This document shows, one piece after another, positions 59,585 to 64,000 of a stretch of 64,000 nt of DNA. The DNA is from Micromonospora thermarum (lineage in GTDB: Bacteria; Actinomycetota; Actinomycetes; Mycobacteriales; Micromonosporaceae): the NCBI RefSeq assembly GCF_012034245.1, contig NZ_JAATEO010000002.1, forward strand, positions 186,001 to 250,000, read 5' to 3'. The stretch's first letter is position 1. Each line of letters begins with the position of its first letter. The notes under the pieces are model-generated. The model worked only from the letters and a program-made list of their open reading frames with translations, was not told the origin of the DNA and searched no databases. The position numbers and the translations under genes are program-made.

Positions 59585-60517
59585 ATGAGCACCAGCACAG
59601 CGGAGCGCGGGACGACCGTGCCGACCCGGGTTGGCACGGTCGCGGTCGTCGCCCACCGGAAGAAGACTCTCGGGGGCGGCCTGGACGCGCTGCGCACCGA
59701 GCTGGTCGCGGCGGGCGTCGAGGACGTGATCTGGTACGAGGTGCCGAAGAGCCGCAAGGCGCCGAAAAAGGTGCGCAAGGCACTGAAGAAGGGCGCCGAC
59801 CTGGTCTTCGTGTGGGGCGGTGACGGAATGGTGCAGCGCTGCGCCGACACCCTCGCCGGCACCGACACCGCCATGGCGATCCTGCCCGCCGGCACCGCGA
59901 ACCTCTTCGCCGCGAACCTGGGCATCCCGGAGGACCTGCCCGAGGCCGTCCGGATCGGGCTGCACGGCCCGCGCCGCGCGCTCGACCTCGGGAAGCTCAA
60001 CGGCGAGCACTTCGCGGTGATGGCCGGTGCCGGCTTCGACGGCGACCTGATCCGGGAGGCCGACCGGAAGCTCAAGGGCAGGCTCGGCCGGATCGCGTAC
60101 CTGTGGACCGGGCTGCGGCACGTGCGGGGCGAGCTGGTCCCCACCCGGATCACGGTCGACGGCGCCGAGTGGTTCGACGGCGAGGCGAGCTGCGTGCTGT
60201 TCGGCAACGTCGGCACGATCACCGGCGGCATCCCGGCGTTCGACGACGCCCGGCCGGATGACGGCGCCCTGGAGATCGGCGTGTCGACCGCGAACGGCGC
60301 GGTCGACTGGGCGCGGACGCTGGGCCGGATGGCGGCCGGCCGCTCCGAGGAGTCGCCGTTCGTGCGCATCACCCGGGGCCGCCGGGTGAAGGTCACGCTC
60401 GCCGCGCCCCGGACGTACGAGCTGGACGGCGGCGCACGGCGTGCGGTGACCAAGCTCAAGGTCCGCGTGGTGCCCGGCGCGTTGACGGTCTGCTGCCCGA
60501 AGGCGTCAGAGCGGTGA
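59585..60517 (+). CDS. Diacylglycerol kinase-like lipid kinase (second copy)
   Basis: The 310-residue protein has VWGGDGMVQRC near residue 78, PAGTANLFA near 99, AGAGFDGDLI near 145 and a basic KSRKAPKKVRKALKKG helix near 55. The layout matches DagK/YegS lipid kinases, with GGDGM instead of GGDGT. It is only distantly similar to the kinase at 33297-34226. ATG 59585 follows GGGGGG. Probably monocistronic. Confidence 0.83.
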   Translation: MSTSTAERGTTVPTRVGTVAVVAHRKKTLGGGLDALRTELVAAGVEDVIWYEVPKSRKAPKKVRKALKKGADLVFVWGGDGMVQRCADTLAGTDTAMAILPAGTANLFAANLGIPEDLPEAVRIGLHGPRRALDLGKLNGEHFAVMAGAGFDGDLIREADRKLKGRLGRIAYLWTGLRHVRGELVPTRITVDGAEWFDGEASCVLFGNVGTITGGIPAFDDARPDDGALEIGVSTANGAVDWARTLGRMAAGRSEESPFVRITRGRRVKVTLAAPRTYELDGGARRAVTKLKVRVVPGALTVCCPKASER

Positions 60518-60565
60518 CCTCGTCGGCGCGGTCGGCAGCGGATCCGGTGCCCTACCATTCGGGGA

Positions 60566-61468
60566 GTGTCGACCGTCGATTCCCCAGCCGTGCTCGACAC
60601 GGTCTGGCAGCAGCAGGGTGTGTGGTCCCGGGCGGCGGACGCGGCGCGGCGACGGATCGTCCGGGGCCGCCGTCTGGTCGCCGGCCTGACGGTGGTCGCC
60701 GCCGTGGCCGGCGCCGCCGCCGCGCAGCTCGGCACCGTGCACCTGGCGACGAGCCGGGCGCTGGCGATCGTCGCCGCCGCCGCGCTGGGCCTCGTCCCGC
60801 TGGCCGTCCGGTCCACGGCCCGTGAGCCGGTGCAGGTCTGGACGCGGCTGCGCTCGGTCGCCGAGTCGCTGAAGGCCGAGGTGCACCGCCACCTGGCCGG
60901 GGTGGCCCCGTACCGGGGGCCGGACCGCGACGCGGTGCTGCTGAGCCGCGTGGACGCGATCCTGGACGAGGCCGGTGACCTGGTCGGGCACACGGTCGAC
61001 GTCGCCCCGCCGGCCCGACCGCTGCCGGCGGTGTCGGACGTCCCGTCGTACCTGGTGCAGCGGGTGGACCGGCAGGTCGAGCGGTACTACCTGCCGGAGG
61101 CCCGGCGGACGGGCGCCGCCGCCCGCCGGATCCGGGTGGTCACGACGGGCCTGACCGCGGCCGGCGCGGTGCTCTCCGCCGTGGTCGGGGTGCTCGGCGA
61201 CGGGCTCGGCCTCGCCGCGTGGGTGGGCGTCGTGGCCACGGTGACGACGGCCGTGGTCGGGTACGGCGCGGCCCAGCAGTACGAGCAGCAGCAGATCGAG
61301 TACGCCCGCACCGCCGACCAGCTCGTCCGGCTGCTCCGCGCCCGGCGGGACGGGGACGGCTGGACCGACGACGACGCGGTCGTGGCCGAGGCGGAACGGC
61401 TCATCGCACTGTCCAATGAGGCATGGATGGCCAGAACCCTTGAAGAAGATGGCGTACCGCGCCGCTGA
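60566..61468 (+). CDS. DUF4231/SLATT-like membrane protein
   Basis: The 300-residue protein has two hydrophobic hairpins, at residues about 38-80 and 190-232. Each is followed by charged helices, the second with YEQQQIEYARTADQLVRLL near 235. This resembles DUF4231 proteins, part of the SLATT group of two-helix membrane effectors associated with nucleotide-signalling conflict systems. GTG 60566 has no spaced ribosome site. A TACCAT -10 box at 60553-60558 puts the transcript start at or beside the GTG, suggesting a leaderless mRNA. It lies 95 bases upstream of an FxSxx-type peptide gene. Confidence 0.65.
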   Translation: MSTVDSPAVLDTVWQQQGVWSRAADAARRRIVRGRRLVAGLTVVAAVAGAAAAQLGTVHLATSRALAIVAAAALGLVPLAVRSTAREPVQVWTRLRSVAESLKAEVHRHLAGVAPYRGPDRDAVLLSRVDAILDEAGDLVGHTVDVAPPARPLPAVSDVPSYLVQRVDRQVERYYLPEARRTGAAARRIRVVTTGLTAAGAVLSAVVGVLGDGLGLAAWVGVVATVTTAVVGYGAAQQYEQQQIEYARTADQLVRLLRARRDGDGWTDDDAVVAEAERLIALSNEAWMARTLEEDGVPRR

Positions 61469-61562
61469 GACTACTCCGCGTGTTGTAGACTCATCGACAG
61501 TTGTCTAGGGCCGCCGTCCCGGCTGGCCCCCGCTGACCCACAAGTCCGATGGGGGGACTCAC

Positions 61563-61733
61563 GTGGATCGCAACGCAGGCCGGTCGACGACCACCGCTCC
61601 GCTGGCCGATCTCCGGCACACTCCGCTCGGAAAGATTCCGCTCTCCCGCGCCCGCACCGTGGCGCTGCCCGACACCCGCACCGTGGACCAGCCGGCCCGC
61701 GTCGATGTCGCAGCCTTCGGCTCTTCGATCTGA
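61563..61733 (+). CDS. fxsA: FxSxx-type RiPP precursor peptide (FxsA)
   Basis: GTG 61563 follows GGGGGGA and encodes 56 residues. The leader contains APLADLRHTPLGKIPL and the C terminus reads VAAFGSSI, exactly the F-x-S-x-x-COOH ending that defines this family. The radical SAM maturase gene overlaps its 3' end. By family knowledge, the Phe ring is expected to be joined to the beta-carbon of Ser two residues on, giving a three-residue cyclophane. The gene is too short for many gene finders. A TAGAC/GTCTA inverted repeat near 61487-61508 lies in the upstream promoter region. Confidence 0.85.
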   Translation: MDRNAGRSTTTAPLADLRHTPLGKIPLSRARTVALPDTRTVDQPARVDVAAFGSSI

Positions 61734-64000
61734 CGCCGGTGAGCCCGCGACGCCCGGACGGCCCGCGTCGGCCGTAGCCCTGAGTCAGTTCGTTCTCAAG
61801 ATCGTCAGTCGGTGCGACCTGTCCTGCGACCACTGCTACGTCTACGAGCATCCCGACCAGTCCTGGCGCCGCCAGCCGCACACCATGGCGCCCGCGACGG
61901 TGGCCGCCGCCGCCCGGCGCATCGCCGAGCACGCGGTCGCGCACCGGCTCGACGCCGTCCGGGTGGTGCTGCACGGCGGTGAGCCGCTGCTCGCCGGCGC
62001 GGCCGGGCTGGCGGCCACCGCCGCCGAGCTGCGCCGCCGGCTCGACCCGGTGACCCGGCTGGACCTGCGCATGCAGTCCAACGGCGTGCTGCTCACCGAG
62101 GAGATCGCCGAGGTGCTCGTCACCCACGGCGTCGCGATCGGCATCTCCCTCGACGGTGACCGGGCCGCCAACGACCGGCACCGCCGCTACGCCTCCGGCG
62201 CGAGCAGCCACGCCCGGGTGCTGCGGGCCCTGGCGCTGCTGCGCCGCCCCGAGTTCCGGCCGTGCTACGCCGGGCTGCTCTGCACGGTCGACCTCGCCAA
62301 CGACCCCGTCACCGTCTACCGGGCGCTACTCGCCGAGGACCCGCCCCACATCGACTTCCTCCTGCCGCACGCCAACTGGGAACGTCCCCCGCCGCGCCCG
62401 GCCGGCGTCGCCACCCCGTACGCCGACTGGCTGCTCGCCGTGCACCGGGCCTGGACGGCCGACGGTCGACCGGTGCCGATCCGGCTGCTGGATTCGCTGC
62501 TCGCCACCGCCGCCGGCGGCGTCACCCGCACCGAGGCGGTCGGGCTGGCCGCCGCCGACCTGGCGGTCGTCGAGACCGACGGCAGCTACGAGCAGGTCGA
62601 TTCGCTCAAGTCCGCGTACGACGGTGCGCCCGCCACCGGGCTGGACGTCTTCACCCACCCGGTCGACGCGGTCGCCGCCCACCCGATGGTCGCCGTCCGG
62701 CAGGCCGGGCTCGCCGGGCTGTCCGCCACCTGCCGCGCCTGCCCGGTCGTCCGCCAGTGCGGCGGCGGCCTGTTCGCGCACCGGTACCGCCCCGGCACCG
62801 GCTTCGACAACCCCTCGGTCTACTGCGCCGACCTGGCCCACCTGATCGAGGGCATCACCGGCGTCCCGGCCGGGCCGACCGGTTCGCCTGCCGCAACGCC
62901 GGCGGCATCGGCCGGTGCCGGTGGCCCGGATGCCGCGATGCCGCCGGCATCGAGTCGATCCCCGTCCGTCGACCCGGCGGACGACGGCGCCGGGCCGGAC
63001 GTGCTGGACCCGTCGGTCCTGGACGACCTCGGCACGGGCCACGGCACCGACGCCTCAGTCCGCCAGCTCGCCGCCGTCCACCTGGCCAAGACCCGGGCGT
63101 TGCTGGTGGCGCTCAGCCCGGCCACGGCCGGGCACCCGGTCGCCGCGGCGGCCTGGGAGCGTCTGGTCGACCTGGACGTCACCGCACCGGGGGCGGTGCG
63201 GGAGGTGCTGGGCCACCCGTTCGTCCGCCGCTGGGCGCACCGGTGCCTCGAACGGCCGGCGCTGGCGGACCTCGATCGCCTCGCGGCGGTGGCAGCGGCG
63301 GCGGCGGTCCGCGCGGGTGCCCGCGTCGACCTGGACGTGCCGGTCCGCGACGGCGTGCTCGCCCTGCCCACCCTCGGGGCGCTCGCCCTGCCGGAGCTGT
63401 CCGGTCCCGCCCTGCTGACCACGGTCGACGGGGGTTTCCGGGTGCGCGCGGCGGGGCGGACGATCGACGTCCGGCCGGGCGAGGAGACATCCGTCTGGCG
63501 CCCGGTGCGCCGTGCCGACGCACCCGACGTGCTGATCGAGGACACCGACCCGTACCGGGACTGCTACCAGGACCTGGTGGTCGCGCCGCGGCTGGCCGCT
63601 GACGCCGCCGCCCGCTGGGCGGCCCACCTCACCGCGGCGGTGGGCCGGATCGACACCGAGGCGGAGGCGTACGCCCCCGGCGTGCGGGCGCTGCTGCGCG
63701 CGGTCGTCCCGGTCCGGCCGGACCGGCAGGGCCGGCAACGCAGCGCCGCCGCCGCGTCCGCCTTCGGCGCCGTCGCCGTCACGCCGGTTCCCGACGACGC
63801 GGCCCTCGCCGTGCTGCTCGTCCACGAGGTGCAGCACCTGAAGCTCGACGGGGTGCTCGACGTCTGCGAGCTGGTCGACCGGCGGGACGCCCGGCTGCTC
63901 ACCGTGCCGTGGCGGGACGACCCGCGCCCGGTGGAGGGCGTGCTGCACGGCACGTACGCGCACCTCGCCGTCGCGGACGTGTGGCGCCGGCGGCCGGGGG
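61705..64000 (+). CDS. fxsB: FxsB-type cyclophane-forming radical SAM/SPASM maturase with C-terminal HExxH domain (3' truncated by window)
   Basis: At least 765 residues are encoded and the frame is open to the window end. Cys37, Cys41 and Cys44 (CDLSCDHC) bind the radical SAM 4Fe-4S cluster, HGGEP near 91 is the SAM motif, and CRACPVVRQCGGG near 343 with YC near 373 belongs to the SPASM-like region. The C-terminal part (about 430 on) has LLVHEVQHLKLDG with His707-Glu708 and His711, the HExxH zinc-type motif of the modified-HExxH domain often fused to FxsB; here the motif is intact. ATG 61705 overlaps the precursor gene by 29 bases. An in-frame palindromic repeat forms the interdomain linker. 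Confidence 0.87.
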   Translation, partial: MSQPSALRSDAGEPATPGRPASAVALSQFVLKIVSRCDLSCDHCYVYEHPDQSWRRQPHTMAPATVAAAARRIAEHAVAHRLDAVRVVLHGGEPLLAGAAGLAATAAELRRRLDPVTRLDLRMQSNGVLLTEEIAEVLVTHGVAIGISLDGDRAANDRHRRYASGASSHARVLRALALLRRPEFRPCYAGLLCTVDLANDPVTVYRALLAEDPPHIDFLLPHANWERPPPRPAGVATPYADWLLAVHRAWTADGRPVPIRLLDSLLATAAGGVTRTEAVGLAAADLAVVETDGSYEQVDSLKSAYDGAPATGLDVFTHPVDAVAAHPMVAVRQAGLAGLSATCRACPVVRQCGGGLFAHRYRPGTGFDNPSVYCADLAHLIEGITGVPAGPTGSPAATPAASAGAGGPDAAMPPASSRSPSVDPADDGAGPDVLDPSVLDDLGTGHGTDASVRQLAAVHLAKTRALLVALSPATAGHPVAAAAWERLVDLDVTAPGAVREVLGHPFVRRWAHRCLERPALADLDRLAAVAAAAAVRAGARVDLDVPVRDGVLALPTLGALALPELSGPALLTTVDGGFRVRAAGRTIDVRPGEETSVWRPVRRADAPDVLIEDTDPYRDCYQDLVVAPRLAADAAARWAAHLTAAVGRIDTEAEAYAPGVRALLRAVVPVRPDRQGRQRSAAAASAFGAVAVTPVPDDAALAVLLVHEVQHLKLDGVLDVCELVDRRDARLLTVPWRDDPRPVEGVLHGTYAHLAVADVWRRRPG
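62890..62961. repeat. Palindromic interspersed repeat, copy C, inside a coding gene
   Basis: Left arm GCCGCAACGCCGGCGGCATCGG and right arm ATGCCGCGATGCCGCCGGCATCGAGT (shown here in two parts: ATGCCGCGATGCCG, GCCGGCATCGAGT) match copies A and B. It is read in frame as residues about 396-419 of FxsB, an Ala/Pro/Ser/Gly-rich linker between the SPASM region and the HExxH domain. Confidence 0.65.

Noticed and set aside
1..64000. CRISPR array
   Set aside because: No series of evenly spaced direct repeats was seen; the only dispersed repeats are three copies of a palindromic element.
1..64000. Insertion sequence or integrase
   Set aside because: No transposase, integrase or paired terminal inverted repeats were recognised. 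The tRNA-Gly at 34520 shows no adjacent integrase or duplicated 3' end, so an integrated element is not supported.

Overview
The window is about 64 kb of very GC-rich, gene-dense DNA. Starts are often GTG, adjacent genes often overlap by 4 bases (ATGA/GTGA), and several coding genes resemble known actinomycete families. A Micromonospora-like actinomycete is the best guess, inferred from gene content (Hpg-pathway enzymes, an FxsA/FxsB pair, a urease operon without ureE) rather than from any marker gene.

Positions 1-20250 look like part of a specialised-metabolite locus. A tightly coupled plus-strand operon (127-9185) encodes an acyl-CoA ligase, a stand-alone ketosynthase, 4-hydroxymandelate synthase (HmaS), a PhyH-type dioxygenase, a DUF3050 haem-oxygenase-like protein, both E1 subunits of a 2-oxoacid dehydrogenase and an ATP-grasp-like ligase. 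After some housekeeping and transport genes come a second ligase with an MFS exporter, a secreted SGNH hydrolase, and an operon of P450, alpha/beta hydrolase, hydroxymandelate oxidase and hydroxyphenylglycine aminotransferase. HmaS, Hmo and HpgT together give the complete 4-hydroxyphenylpyruvate to 4-hydroxyphenylglycine route. No NRPS lies inside the window; the locus probably continues to the left.

Positions 20300-33250 hold a DacA-type carboxypeptidase, a LacI-controlled sugar uptake and hydrolysis operon (binding protein, two permeases, GH3, acetyl-xylan-esterase-like), an ABC exporter and an esterase. Positions 33297-35991 hold a lipid kinase, then a promoter, a small ORF, a terminator, a divergent tRNA-Gly(UCC), a malformed tRNA-like sequence and an RtcB RNA ligase. 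Positions 36000-42100 carry a lipoprotein and two-component system, a secreted AMIN-like protein and a snapalysin-trypsin fusion protease.

Positions 42555-54096 form a nitrogen module: ureABCFGD, a MarR regulator, a signal-less AmiC-like sensor and the urea ABC transporter urtABCDE. HtpG, an MFS relic, an SDR-MFS pair and a second lipid kinase follow. The right edge (60566-64000) holds a DUF4231/SLATT-like membrane protein, an FxSxx-type RiPP precursor and its radical SAM/SPASM maturase fused to a HExxH domain; the last gene runs off the window.

Three gene relics (HAD hydrolase, TerC, MFS) and three copies of a palindromic repeat of about 75 bp are present. One repeat copy sits in frame inside the radical SAM gene.
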